From Phanerodontia chrysosporium (lineage: Eukaryota; Basidiomycota; Agaricomycetes; Polyporales; Phanerochaetaceae), in NCBI GenBank assembly GCA_001910725.1, contig MJGA01000005.1:558001-622000 (forward strand): DNA of 64,000 nucleotides, written 5' to 3'. Position 1 is the first letter of the stretch; each line of letters opens with the position of its first letter. This document shows positions 1-10,600 of this stretch, in pieces. Both the position numbers and the translations under genes were made by a program. Under the pieces are notes generated by a model. The model was not told where the DNA came from. It did no database searches and saw nothing but the letters and a program-made list of their open reading frames with translations.

Positions 1-349
1 ACACGACGGCGCGAAGCGCGTAAGTCCAGGTGCGAGGGCAAAGAGCACAAGTGTATATCACTATACCTAAACACGACGGCGCGAAGCGCGTAAGCTAGGT
101 ACAGGTCGTAAGCATAAGGCATAATGCGGGGACGCGAAATATACTCACTCCAGGTGCGAGGGCAAAGAGCACAAGGAGTGATCCCGGAGCGATGGGGGAT
201 TATATACTACGATCGAGAAATTAAGAGTCCGATCAAAGTCCGTTTTATCTAATCTAAGATAAGACATAGAGAGTCCGCGCGCATGGGCGCAATCATAGGG
301 CATGGAGACCGGGCCGGCACCGGGAGCCGAGCCACCCGACCGTTCAACA
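1..349 (-). repeat. 3' LTR of the copia element, truncated by the window start
   Basis: Same sequence as 5107-5455. On the minus strand it begins TGTTGAACGG at 349, directly after the polypurine tract. It carries the same internal subrepeats (CACGACGGCG unit at about 2 and 73; CCAGGTGCGA unit at about 26 and 150). Its far end lies outside the window. Confidence 0.88.
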
Positions 350-3300
350 CTCCCCCTTGGCGAGGCGATACGGTACCAAGCCAAGCGTCGTGGTGTGACG
401 AGCATGAACCTCAGCTGGCAGTGGCTTCGTGAGGATGTCTGCTGGGTTGTCGGTACCAGGTATCCGAACGAGTTCGACGAGACCATTGTCAAACTGTTCG
501 TGAACAGCATGGGCACGAACGCGGGTGTGTTTTGTGCGGTGCTTGACATTGGGCGACTGAGACGAGTCGACTGCTGATTTGTTGTCGCAGTAAAGTTGAA
601 CAGGCTTCGTGAGCGGATGGTCAATGTTGTCAGCGAAGACCTCGAGCCAGAGTAATTGGCGAATGGCTTCATCTGCGGCGAAGTATTCAGCGTCGAAGGT
701 GTCACGGGCCACGGAGCGCTGCTTGCGCGAGGCCCAACACACAGCACCTCGACCAAGGAAGAAGGCGTAGCCTGAGGTCGAGAGCGAGTTGTCCTTGTCG
801 CTAGCAAAGTCTGCGTCGGTGTAACCGCGCAGATCGTTTTCGTTGTCGTCCGAATGCCCGAGGCAAAGTCGGAGACTCGAAGTGCCGCGGAGGTACTTGA
901 GCACACGATAGGCGGCAGCTACGTGTTGCGGTGAAGGGTTCGACTGATATTGGCAGAGCCGTGCGACGGCGAAGCCAAGGTCAGGGCGAGTACCAAGCAT
1001 GGCGTACATGAGGGAACCGAGCAAACTGCGGTAGTGTCGGAGACGATCTGGTGGGCAATCTGCTGGGTCCTCAGTGTTCTTCTCGAGTACGACGTCCTTG
1101 CCAAGTGGAGCGTCGATGGGATTACACTCGTCGAAGCCGAAACGCTTGAGGACGTTTTCGATGTACAGCTCTTGATCGAGGTAGATGCGTTTGTTCGCAC
1201 GATCTCGAGTGATGCGTATGCCGAGGTAGTGTCTGAGTTCGCCAAGGTCCTTGAGCTGGAACCTCTTCTTGAGTGCCTCTTTCGTACGTGTGATGAGATC
1301 GAGGCTGTTTCCCATCATGGTGAGATCGTCGACGTAGACCACCAATATTTCGAGGTCTCCCCCTTGTCGACGTGCTACGAAGATAGCAATGTCGCCAGAA
1401 TCGTGGCAGACAAAGTCTAACTCCTCGAGACAGGCGCGAAGCGTGAGGAACCACTGTCTCCCAGCTTGCTTCAGCCCGTAGATAGCCTTCCACAGGCGAC
1501 AAACTTTGCCTGGGGTCGTCACGAAGCCTTCAGGTTGCTCCATATACAGCTCCTCGTCTAATTCTCCATTCAGATATGCTCGGTCGAAGTCTATCTGATG
1601 GATTTCCCAGTCCAGTATAGCAGCCAGGGCGATGAGGTATCGCCAAGACTCCAGACGGGCGACAGGAGCGAAGGTGTCTTCGTAGTCGATGCCTTGAACT
1701 TGCGTAAATCCCTTTGCTACGAGCCTCGCCTTGTAGCGATCCACATCTCCGTTCTCATTAAACTTGAGCTTGTAAACCCATTTGCACTTTATCGCCTTTC
1801 GACCGTTGGGTAGGTCGACAAGTTCCCAGGTGCCCGAGCCTAGCAGGCCGTCGATTTCGGCCTGCATAGCAGCTTGCCACTCGTCAGCATCTGGCGACGA
1901 CATTGCTTCGCGATATGTGCGAGGCTCTCCTGATGGAGTGAGCTCGCTTGCGATAGCGGATATGTCTCCAGGCTGTCTTCCAGTTGCCATAGCGCGTTCG
2001 ATCTCCTCATCCGTTGCACCAGGCCATACACTCTGCCATCGATTCGTGGGCTTCCGCTCGCGGGTGCCGCGGCGAAGTTCCTGCGATATGACGCGATGGG
2101 CAGGATTGGTGATGGGGTTGTACGTGTCTGGCCGGTTTGGATTTGGCGTGAGAGGTGGTGGTTGAACGACGCGAGGTGGAAGGACAGGTGCTTTGCCTTT
2201 GCCCTTGGTAACCTTGGGCTTAGGCTGTGGTAGCGGTGGTGGATCATTCGGCCGTGGTGACGGAGTCGCAGGCTCTGCCGGGGGCAAAGGCGAAGACTCA
2301 ACCTTGGGCGTGGAACGAGGTGTTGGGCGTGGTATCTGAGACGGCGGAGGCGGATGAGGTGTGCTGGGCTGAGTAGTTGGAGGTGGTACAGGCGGTTGTG
2401 GTTGCTGCGTAGGAGCCGGAGGCGTATGAGGGAGCAATTCAACGGTGACGTATGACGGTGGCTCGGGTGTTGACCCAATAGGTTTACTCGAGGAAGTAGG
2501 GGGTACGGCGCGAGCGGGAAAGACTGTCTCGTCGAATACCACATCTGTACTCGCGACGAGTCTTCGGCTACGTTTGTCCCATAAGCGATAACCCTTGGAA
2601 TTCGCTTCGTAGCCGACAAACACTAAAGCGTCTGCGTTAGCGTCAAGCTTTTTGCGTTTGTTCCCTTGAATGTGGCGATAGGCCAGGCAACCGAAAACGC
2701 GAAAGTAAGATACATCCGGTACGGTTCCAGTGAGTGCCTCAATGGGCGTCCGCCATGCCAACGCCCGTTTCGGGGCGCGGTTGCGAACGTGCACGGCTGT
2801 CATAACAGTCTCTTCCCAAAATCCCAGCGATAGCCCAGCAGCGTGAAGCATTGACTTCGCAGCTTCAACAAGCGTGCGATTCATGCGTTCAGCCTTGCCG
2901 TTCTGTTGGGGCGTATCGGGTACGGTGCGCTGGTGAACGATTCCAGAGTCCTTGAGCAGTTTGATGAACTCGTTGGACTGGAATTCGCCTCCACGATCCG
3001 ACCTGAAGACCTTAATCTTCGCCTTGAACTGCGTTTCAACGAGGGCCTTGAACTCTTTGAACTTCGGCAAAAGCTCGTCTTTCGTTCGTAACGGATAGAC
3101 CCAGGTGACGTCAGTGCAGTCGTCGATGAACGTGGCGAAGTAGCGTCGTCCGTGCGGTATGGACGCAACGCTCATGGGGCCGTCGAGGTCAGAGTGAATG
3201 AGGTCGAAAGGATGTGCAGCGCGGGGTGTGGATGATGAAGGGAAGGGACGCCGATGATGCTTGCCCATGACACAGCCCTCACAGGGATGCGAGGACCGAA

Positions 3301-4831
3301 CCGAGTCGTCAAGCGACAGACCTTTGACCGGGGCGTTTTCAGCTGCACGCAGCTTCTGAACAGCCTCCCAGTTAAGGTGCCCAAAACGTTGGTGTACGAT
3401 GTCGATGGGTGCGGCGTCGTGCGAGGCAGCAGCAACAGACGTAGCAGGAACGGCGAGTTCAAGCCAGTACTGGTTGTTGCGACGATGACCTACGCCGTAC
3501 GTGGTGGAACCGCGTACAATGCGGACTTGTCCATTGCCAAAGACAAGTTGGAAGTCTTTCGACTCAATGCAGCCGACAGATATGTACCGGTGTGCGATGT
3601 CTGGTGCGTAGAGCACGTTCTCAAGACGCAGCGTTACTGATTTTCCGTCAACGTTGTTCGTACCGATGACAGACCCTGATCCGAGAATCGCGACTTGCGT
3701 CTTAGCCTTATCAGCAAGCGTGGCGTGCGACGGCGACGCGTACGCAGCATAGTCGGCGAAATCGGACAGGTCGCTGGTGATGTGTCGTGTACAGCCTGAG
3801 TCGATCATCCATGGGCGTGCGCCCGGGCGATAGAAGGAAGCGGCGACGTTGGCAGCCTCAGGCGCAGAGCCTTCGGCGACGACTACATGTACAGCAGCAG
3901 AACCAGTACCAGAACCAGAACCGATGTCCTTATCCTTGCCTTTGCCTGCCTTCTTCTTCTCCTCCTCAGAAGCAGCTTGCTTCTTACGACACTCCGACTC
4001 CCAGTGACCCTTGTGACCGCAGAAGTGGCACTTGCCTTTCTTCTTCTTGTCCGACGGTTTGGACGAAGACGAAGACGGCGACGACGTTGAGGGCTTGCTG
4101 AAGCGAACAGCGGAGACGTTCGCGTTGCGGCGAGCTTCCTCGTCAAGGAGACGGTTGCGGATTTCGTCGAGCTTGAGGTCGGATGGCTTGGTCACAGCGA
4201 GGATGGGTTCAACGACGTTGGAGAACGAGTCGGGGAGAGCGGTGAGGAGACCGAAGATCTGAAGCAACTCGAGGTTGTTCAGAATGCCACTGTTGTGTAT
4301 CTCCTTCCAAAGCGAACCGCGCTCGTCGAGCTGCTTAGCGAGGGGCTGAGCGTCGTCGATCCGATGGGTGAAGTAAGCGCGGAACTTGGTGAAGGCAGAC
4401 ATGGTGGTGGCGGAGGCGTAGTTGGTCTTCAACTTGTCCCAGAGCTCCTTCGTCGTGATCGAGTCATCCTCAGCGAGGTGGAGGATCGACGGATCGAGGG
4501 TGGAGATGATGACGAAGCGGGTGGACGCGTCAATACGCATGAAGTTCGCGTAGTCCGGGTGCGCGGAATCGGGCTTGGCGATCTCGCCACTGACAACGGG
4601 CCATGACAACGTAGCGATGAGGTACTGCTTGAGCAGCATAGCCCACTGCTTGTAGTTGGCGGCGCCCTTGAGCTTCTCGACTTGCTCGAGACGAAGCGAC
4701 GGGGCCGACGTGGCGAACGTCGAGGTGGATAGGACTGACGGGGTAGACATGGACGCAGACGGACCAGAAGACGCAGAACCGCCTGAAGGCAGCGACGGCG
4801 GTGGCGGCGGCGGCGGAGGGGTTGTGGACAT
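344..4831 (-). CDS. Copia gag-pol polyprotein
   Basis: A 1495-residue uninterrupted polyprotein encoding everything a copia element needs. After a proline-rich start (MSTTPPPP) comes a gag (UBN2-like) region at about residues 60-250, then a CCHC zinc knuckle (CHFCGHKGHWESEC, about 270), a protease with the D-S-G active site (WMIDSGCTRHIT, about 340), the pre-integrase zinc motif (HQRFGHLNW), an integrase core with D, D and E in the contexts HSDLDGPM, FRSDRGGEF and QQNGKAERM, a reverse transcriptase with the VVYVDDL catalytic motif, and an RNase H (GYTDADFASD). The TGA stop is inside the 3' LTR and the polypurine tract is coding. There are no frameshifts, unlike many cellular genes in this window, which together with matching LTRs suggests a young and possibly active copy. 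Confidence 0.96.
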   Translation of the reverse strand: MSTTPPPPPPPPSLPSGGSASSGPSASMSTPSVLSTSTFATSAPSLRLEQVEKLKGAANYKQWAMLLKQYLIATLSWPVVSGEIAKPDSAHPDYANFMRIDASTRFVIISTLDPSILHLAEDDSITTKELWDKLKTNYASATTMSAFTKFRAYFTHRIDDAQPLAKQLDERGSLWKEIHNSGILNNLELLQIFGLLTALPDSFSNVVEPILAVTKPSDLKLDEIRNRLLDEEARRNANVSAVRFSKPSTSSPSSSSSKPSDKKKKGKCHFCGHKGHWESECRKKQAASEEEKKKAGKGKDKDIGSGSGTGSAAVHVVVAEGSAPEAANVAASFYRPGARPWMIDSGCTRHITSDLSDFADYAAYASPSHATLADKAKTQVAILGSGSVIGTNNVDGKSVTLRLENVLYAPDIAHRYISVGCIESKDFQLVFGNGQVRIVRGSTTYGVGHRRNNQYWLELAVPATSVAAASHDAAPIDIVHQRFGHLNWEAVQKLRAAENAPVKGLSLDDSVRSSHPCEGCVMGKHHRRPFPSSSTPRAAHPFDLIHSDLDGPMSVASIPHGRRYFATFIDDCTDVTWVYPLRTKDELLPKFKEFKALVETQFKAKIKVFRSDRGGEFQSNEFIKLLKDSGIVHQRTVPDTPQQNGKAERMNRTLVEAAKSMLHAAGLSLGFWEETVMTAVHVRNRAPKRALAWRTPIEALTGTVPDVSYFRVFGCLAYRHIQGNKRKKLDANADALVFVGYEANSKGYRLWDKRSRRLVASTDVVFDETVFPARAVPPTSSSKPIGSTPEPPSYVTVELLPHTPPAPTQQPQPPVPPPTTQPSTPHPPPPSQIPRPTPRSTPKVESSPLPPAEPATPSPRPNDPPPLPQPKPKVTKGKGKAPVLPPRVVQPPPLTPNPNRPDTYNPITNPAHRVISQELRRGTRERKPTNRWQSVWPGATDEEIERAMATGRQPGDISAIASELTPSGEPRTYREAMSSPDADEWQAAMQAEIDGLLGSGTWELVDLPNGRKAIKCKWVYKLKFNENGDVDRYKARLVAKGFTQVQGIDYEDTFAPVARLESWRYLIALAAILDWEIHQIDFDRAYLNGELDEELYMEQPEGFVTTPGKVCRLWKAIYGLKQAGRQWFLTLRACLEELDFVCHDSGDIAIFVARRQGGDLEILVVYVDDLTMMGNSLDLITRTKEALKKRFQLKDLGELRHYLGIRITRDRANKRIYLDQELYIENVLKRFGFDECNPIDAPLGKDVVLEKNTEDPADCPPDRLRHYRSLLGSLMYAMLGTRPDLGFAVARLCQYQSNPSPQHVAAAYRVLKYLRGTSSLRLCLGHSDDNENDLRGYTDADFASDKDNSLSTSGYAFFLGRGAVCWASRKQRSVARDTFDAEYFAADEAIRQLLWLEVFADNIDHPLTKPVQLYCDNKSAVDSSQSPNVKHRTKHTRVRAHAVHEQFDNGLVELVRIPGTDNPADILTKPLPAEVHARHTTTLGLVPYRLAKGEC
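350..358 (-). other. Polypurine tract (plus-strand priming site) of the copia element
   Basis: On the minus strand the run AAGGGGGAG sits immediately before the TG that opens the 3' LTR. That is the position and composition expected of the second-strand priming site. It lies inside the last codons of gag-pol (K-G-E), and the ORF stops three bases into the LTR. Confidence 0.8.
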
Positions 4832-5106
4832 TTAGCGATGATGTGAGATGGAGCGTGTGCGTGAGAGCACGGGCAGGAACGTAGCACGCGTGTGGGGATA
4901 GAGTGCCTGGAGCCGGTTAGAGCCGGGGCTCATAACCTGTTGAACTCGCGGTTCTCAGGGGGCTCGCGCAGGCGTCGGAAGCGACAGCCAACGGCGTCCA
5001 AGCAGCGGGCAGAATTGCCTAGCCGCGAAGCACTCAGTGCAGGCGTGTGACCCGCGATATTCGACAGGCCACAGCGAGCGAGTGTACGAGCGAGCGTACG
5101 ATCTAA

Positions 5107-5455
5107 ACACGACGGCGCGAAGCGCGTAAGTCCAGGTGCGAGGGCAAAGAGCACAAGTGTATATCACTATACCTAAACACGACGGCGCGAAGCGCGTAAG
5201 CTAGGTACAGGTCGTAAGCATAAGGCATAATGCGGGGACGCGAAATATACTCACTCCAGGTGCGAGGGCAAAGAGCACAAGGAGTGATCCCGGAGCGATG
5301 GGGGATTATATACTACGATCGAGAAATTAAGAGTCCGATCAAAGTCCGTTTTATCTAATCTAAGATAAGACATAGAGAGTCCGCGCGCATGGGCGCAATC
5401 ATAGGGCATGGAGACCGGGCCGGCACCGGGAGCCGAGCCACCCGACCGTTCAACA
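5107..5455 (-). repeat. 5' LTR of the copia element
   Basis: Read on the minus strand the LTR begins TGTTGAACGG at 5455. It is the same sequence as 1-349, offset by 5106 bases, with no mismatch seen. It contains internal direct subrepeats: a 23-base unit starting CACGACGGCG occurs twice (about 5108 and 5179) and a unit starting CCAGGTGCGA occurs twice (about 5138 and 5257). No clear tRNA primer-binding site was recognised just inside it. Confidence 0.88.
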
Positions 5456-5837
5456 TCTCTAATGAAATCCGACTGTCTGTGCAAAAGCGTTCGAACAGCT
5501 CAGCCGAGATCGGAGACCCTTGCGCCGTGCTAGTGCTCATGGGTATGACCTTATATGACGACGGCACTGACATCCCGGTGTGGTAGCGGGCAGGTGGCCC
5601 GACGATTCCCCTATGGAGTGGGCGCGGTCCGGGTGGCGGTCGAGCCACTGGGCTGAAATCCAAAACGAAGGAACCACGGACTGACATCATGGAAGACGCC
5701 CTGCCAAAATTGCCGAATTTAGGTCGTGTTGATATGTAGCTTCCCCCCACTACCATCGTCTTCGTGAATTCCGCTCTCTTCTGCCTCGACGCTCCTTCAT
5801 ACCCTACTCTTTCTAGCTCCCCATTCTGTCTTCCACC
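5456..5837. other. Intergenic region after the LTR; leader of the next gene
   Basis: No supported gene. It holds one copy of a recurring motif, GGGCTGAAATCCAAAACG at 5650-5667 followed by CTGACATC at 5680, also seen near 7.2 and 11.0-11.5 kb. The last ~60 bases are pyrimidine-rich, as expected for the 5' leader of the gene starting at 5838. Confidence 0.5.
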
Positions 5838-6542
5838 ATGACGCAAGATACGCACTCTACTGCAGAAAGTAGGTGATAGGTCTCAATTCGCCGTGAATTG
5901 CAATAACAAAATCATGCCAGTATCTGTCAGTTCTGCTGCTCTTCCTACTCTTAAGGAGATAGCCGCAGCGACCGACAACGACCCATTTGCCATTACTGCG
6001 GTAATGCTTCCGACAAACATCGTGGACCTCCACGAGAGACCGGGCCCTCTGTCGACAGCGTTCACCCTTGACCGTGTCAGCTGTGGGACTACCTCGACGT
6101 ATGTCAAAGTGCGTCTGCGCGGCATCGATCAAATCCTCAATGGCACGTACCACTGGTACGTTACCAGGGACCCAGGAGTCACGCTGAGCATTGGAACCAG
6201 CGTCCACTTGATATGGGACGCTCCTGGAAAGGAGGAAGACTCTACCAAGGTCCTGGAGGATATTATTGCAGTACACTCGGTGGAGACGCACTGGGTAACA
6301 TATTTGTTATCTGGCATCGGCACCTGCGGCACGTATTTTCTCAGCGTCCCCTTCTCGTGGTGCTCTACACCGTTTCTATGGAAGATTCTCCGTCGCCGCC
6401 AAAAGCAATTGAACATCGATACCTTCCTATGGCTCCCCTCCACCTTGCGCCAGCCGCAGCAACTCCCCTCCGTAGCAATGACTACGCTCGATCCCGTCAT
6501 ATCAGACTTCACGCGGCGCCTCAAGTGTCGCCTTCGTGTTAA
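5838..6542 (+). CDS. Hypothetical protein, three exons
   Basis: I do not recognise this gene. A consistent model is exon 5838-5868, intron 5869-5920, exon 5921-6294, intron 6295-6344, exon 6345-6542 (TAA), giving about 200 residues. The start (CCACCATGA after a CT-rich leader) is a good fungal context, both introns are GT-AG and 50-52 nt long, and the phases join cleanly. The protein starts MTQDTHSTAE, has a middle part with alternating hydrophobic residues that could be a small beta domain (TYVKVRLRGIDQILNGTYHW), and ends in a basic, proline-rich tail. No signal peptide or membrane helix is clear. An unspliced ORF from 5893 is the alternative. The role is unknown and the gene could be lineage-specific. 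Confidence 0.5.
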
Positions 6543-7615
6543 GACGGCAGAAGCTGCGCGCAGATCAGGCCTACGAAACCAAGAGGGGTCTTTCTTCGAC
6601 TACGCTTAACTCCCGTCACACTCATTCTACCTATCCAATGCAATTTCCTTCTACTATACTCCTGTTCTTTACGCTACCTCTATTTTCTGTCTTCTTGAGG
6701 CGGTCTTTCGCTGCCTATGACGCTCAGGTGCGCGACATTCCTCTCCCACATCCTGGGATCGCCTGACTCTCGGTTTCGACCGTCCAGTCCTCCACAGGTC
6801 TCTTCAGAAAAAGTGAAGTAAATAATTTACAACGCAAAAAAGGCAAAACAATCCCGGTTCTCTATGTTGCCTCATCAGTGTATACATTACCTGTAAGTCC
6901 TCGCAACTGACTGACTCAATATTTCGCGCTGATTCCGACCTTAAAGTCACGATGCATGGAGGTTGTACCGATACCGCATCCCGGAATCATTTGCTTAAGC
7001 ACAATGATTCGTCACGGCGCCGCTTCCAGCACAGCGGCCGTAGGGAAAGCCTAGTTCAAGCCGTTGGGGAATTCCAGACAGGGTCTATTATTCGATATTG
7101 AGCCGTCATACCTACTGCTATTCGCTATAATGTCATGGACTGATCGCTAAAATTGGTGAACGGACTGAAATCTGGGCTGAAATGGACGGCGCTTGTGCAT
7201 CTGGGCTGACATCGCAAGCGGGTTGAGGAATTGACGCCGATTATGGGCTGAACATGGCGGGCGCTCCAGCACTTCGCTTTCCCTTGAACTCCGGGAATTG
7301 TGCAAACCACTTGGTAACGTTGTGGGCAACATAACGACCCAGTGAGTAGCTTATGGATGGCCTCATTTTGCTCGGGAGGTCTTCACAGCAGCTTTTGTGC
7401 TAACAGCGTTTTCAGGTGGCAGTCATAATACTAACGCATCTACGCCCAGCTGTCCCCAGGCGAGCGTCGTCGGTCGTACTGGCGGCCTTGCAGGGTGACT
7501 TACAGAAATCCCGGCCGTTTTCACCTCCTTTTTTCTTCAATAAAGCGTTGCCGGCCGTACTGGCGGCCTTTTAAGGCGGAATCCAGTTCCCTTACGACTT
7601 ACATCTCTTCGAGTC
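6543..7615. other. AT-richer intergenic stretch with recurring short motifs
   Basis: No gene is supported. Around 7180-7212 are GGGCTGAAAT and GGGCTGACATC, the same motif family as at 5650 and 10.9-11.5 kb. At about 7472 and 7553 the block CGTACTGGCGGCCTT occurs twice, 80 bases apart, the second within CCGGCCGTACTGGCGGCC, an imperfect palindrome. These look like remnants of a repeat or transposon end. Confidence 0.45.
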
Positions 7616-10600
7616 ATGGACTTCGACGACGACGGCATGGTCTTCGGAGACTGTGGCGACAATCGGCTCTTATCGACAATAGAGGCCTTAAGGGATGCAG
7701 CACGATCGTCTACAACTGCAAGAGCACCGTCGACAGTCGCGAACAATGAAGATACGATAACGGGAAACCATCCTATACCTCCGACACAGGAGTCTGTTCA
7801 AGAAGTTTGTCGTCATGGTCGTACGTTATTGGATGCTTGTTAATTCTGGTACAGCCAACTCTCCCCGAGATGAATGAGCTTCCGTCTGAAATTCGCGCAA
7901 ATCTTACACCATCGCCCGAGGCAAGCCACAACATCGTAGTTATGCCTGGTACATGCTAATGCGTTCTGTGCAGCAAACAGACAAAAAATGGACCTTGCTA
8001 CGGACTAGGCACGATGGCGGACATGTACAACTATGGCTATCGATCGACGGCTCTGCCTTACCTGAGAAAATACCCCTGCTCAAGGCTCCTATCGATGATT
8101 TCCTCCCCTTCGACGAGCTCTACAAACCAATTCGTCCACGCTGGATGACGGACATGCTATTCTGGCTCGCTTTCGTTCCAGCTAGTGGCGGTTTCAAGGG
8201 CCTTCTATTCGAGTCTCTTCAGAGTCCTTGCCCTCTGGATAAGACCTCAGTCAAGCACCATGCCGGCTCTTCAGTAACGTTCTTCCGTTACAGTGCATTG
8301 CGGGTCAAGAAATGGCAGCACCTGGAACGTATACTTGGCGGTATACAACATCTTCTTACGAAAATGGCAGGGCCGCTCCCGTCAAATGTCATTTTACCAC
8401 TCGCTCCTTCTCGCTACGGCTATGAGAGGTCATTTTCAGATGCCCGGTCTGCGCAAGGTGCCTTCGAAATTATCCGACGGGCATTCCTTCTGAATATGGC
8501 GTTTATCTCTTGCCTGGGATGCATATTCCCATCCCTCGTCGATCCGTCGAAGATACACAAGACCATCTGGACGTTCATCCCCGACGAGACCAAAATATCT
8601 CTCCAGTCGTCTTGGATGTTCGATAGCATGTCTTCTATTCGACGAATCGGCGCCTTCGTGGATACGTCAGAAACCTGGCAATGGCTTGAATACTTCGATC
8701 TCATCTCCCAGGTTCCTGGCTTGCCGATGTGGCTCCACTACTCTACAGATGGCGCTGTACCTCTCGTACATCAAACATTTGTAGCCCATGCTCCGATGCA
8801 GCAGGACGGCAACGTGGCTCAGAATACGGAAACGCTCTCCCGCAAGGAACCAGACAGCCTTAGCCCGCAATCCAGCCAAAGTGAATCGCCTCGTTGTCAA
8901 TCTGATGATCACCCAGGAGCACGGAATGCCGCCTCTACATGCCCTTCGTACACTAGATGCCAGAGACGGTCTCCTAGTGGCGCCAGAGAACGAGGTCAGC
9001 CTTCTTATTCTTATTCTCGCAACGCTCGGTATCCACACCGCTACAACCGGTCCCGGGAACGAAGCCATTCACCGTCCTACGCCCGGGGACGTAGTCGCTC
9101 GCCTTACCATGCTCGGGAACGAAGTCGTTCACCGTACGATACTAGGGAACGACGACGCTCGCCTTGGCACGCTCGGGAACGAAGCCGTTCGCTTTACCAC
9201 ACCCGGAGGCGAAGCCGCTCACCTTACCATGCTCGGGAACGAAGTCGTTCGCCGTACGATACTAGGGAATGACAACGCTGGTCTTCGCACGCTCAGGAAC
9301 GAGGACGATCACCCCGCCATGATCAAGAACGAGGTCGCTCTCGATACGTTTGTGAACGAGGCCATACTCCTCACTATGCTCGGGGGATGGACCGTTCGCC
9401 CCGCCACTCCCATGAACGAAGTCGCTCCTCCCGAGGACGTGCCGCCTACACTCCACGTCGTAGTCTAGAGCGTGCTCAGGATGAGCCGTATAAGCACCTC
9501 AACCAAGATAGCGTCCGAGATAAGCCTGCCCATGCCCCCCCGTCGCTTCATCCTCCATCCCGCCTCCCGAATTTCAACCAGACCAGTTCCAACAGGCGTT
9601 CGAAGAGTGTCTCTCCGACGTTGTGATACCGGCCGATCGCGTAGTCATGGAGCCCATTGTTCAAATTCTGCAGTTCCGCTATGGGTACAAGGTCGACTCT
9701 CCCTACGTCTGCACCGAGGACTCCAAATCTCTGTGGATGGCGAGACCGAAGCAATTCCTTCACCGCGTCATCGGACTGGACCCCGATGTTGACAGTATTC
9801 CTGAGGCACTGGTAGACAAGGTGTATGATTTCGTTGGATATCTGACGAGCGGGCTTGCACCTCCAAGTCAGTTGTGCGACCTGACAGACGACAAAACCGG
9901 ATCCTTGGCCGCACTCGGAACAACCGTGGTCGTTGAAAAAACAGTGCTACAGACATCTCCGGGAGGCATTTCCCGCGAGGTGTTCCTACTCAAGTCACGC
10001 GACACCGCCGAGAATCAAGGTCGCCCTTGGGAGATCATGGTAGAATGCCCTGTAACCGCTGCCGAAATTTTGCGGCGTGGTTGGGGTGTGCACAAGTTTG
10101 ACATCGCCAGAAAACTCTCAAGTCGTGGAATCCCATTCAGGACGATCATAGAAGCTCCGCATATGCCGTTCTTTTCACTACCTACGCAGGAAGTGCTAGG
10201 GCTTGGTATTCGACGGCCCGGCTTCCGTACCACTGCGCAAGAGTATGCAACTTACGAGGAGCTACGGAACGACTTCATATCCACCAATGCGTACGCTGCT
10301 CATGCAGCTATGGAGTCTGGTGGAATCATATGGCGTTTGACGGTAAACAGCCTTCATACGAAGCAGGCCGTGACAGGACCACTGGGCCCATCCATCCATC
10401 AAGCCGTTGTACTCCTAGGAGGGAAGCCCCATGCATTTGACACACTCTCAGAGCATGAAAAAGACCTCATTTGCGGCGTATATAAAGTTACGGATGGTAC
10501 GCCTTGGCAATTGAATGTCGTCAAATATCCCGTTTAATCGCTGACGTGCTGCAGGTCGTTCTCCTGATAATACAACTGACTACTCCTGGTGGCCCAAACA

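Larger units (their letters stand above)
1..5455 (-). mobile_element. Ty1/copia LTR retrotransposon, apparently complete except for the window edge
   Basis: The element lies on the minus strand: its 5' LTR is at the right (about 5107-5455), then a single gag-pol ORF, a polypurine tract, and the 3' LTR at the left edge (1-349). Domain order gag, protease, integrase, reverse transcriptase, RNase H is the copia order. The two LTR copies match base for base in my reading, which means a recent insertion. The outer end of the left LTR is cut by the window start, so the target-site duplication cannot be confirmed; the five bases after the right LTR are TCTCT. The true 3' boundary of the LTR may extend left of 5107, because no CA end is obvious there; a TG-start candidate (giving a ~373 bp LTR) is at 5083. 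Confidence 0.93.

Noticed and set aside
5355..5855. 166-codon minus ORF spanning the LTR edge
   Set aside because: It reads through the LTR boundary and antisense to the start of a better-supported gene; no domain.
9542..9622. Intron as explanation for the SR-gene frame change
   Set aside because: Candidate GT-AG pairs exist, but both frames look coding around the C7 run and one added C joins them exactly, matching the pattern seen in other genes.
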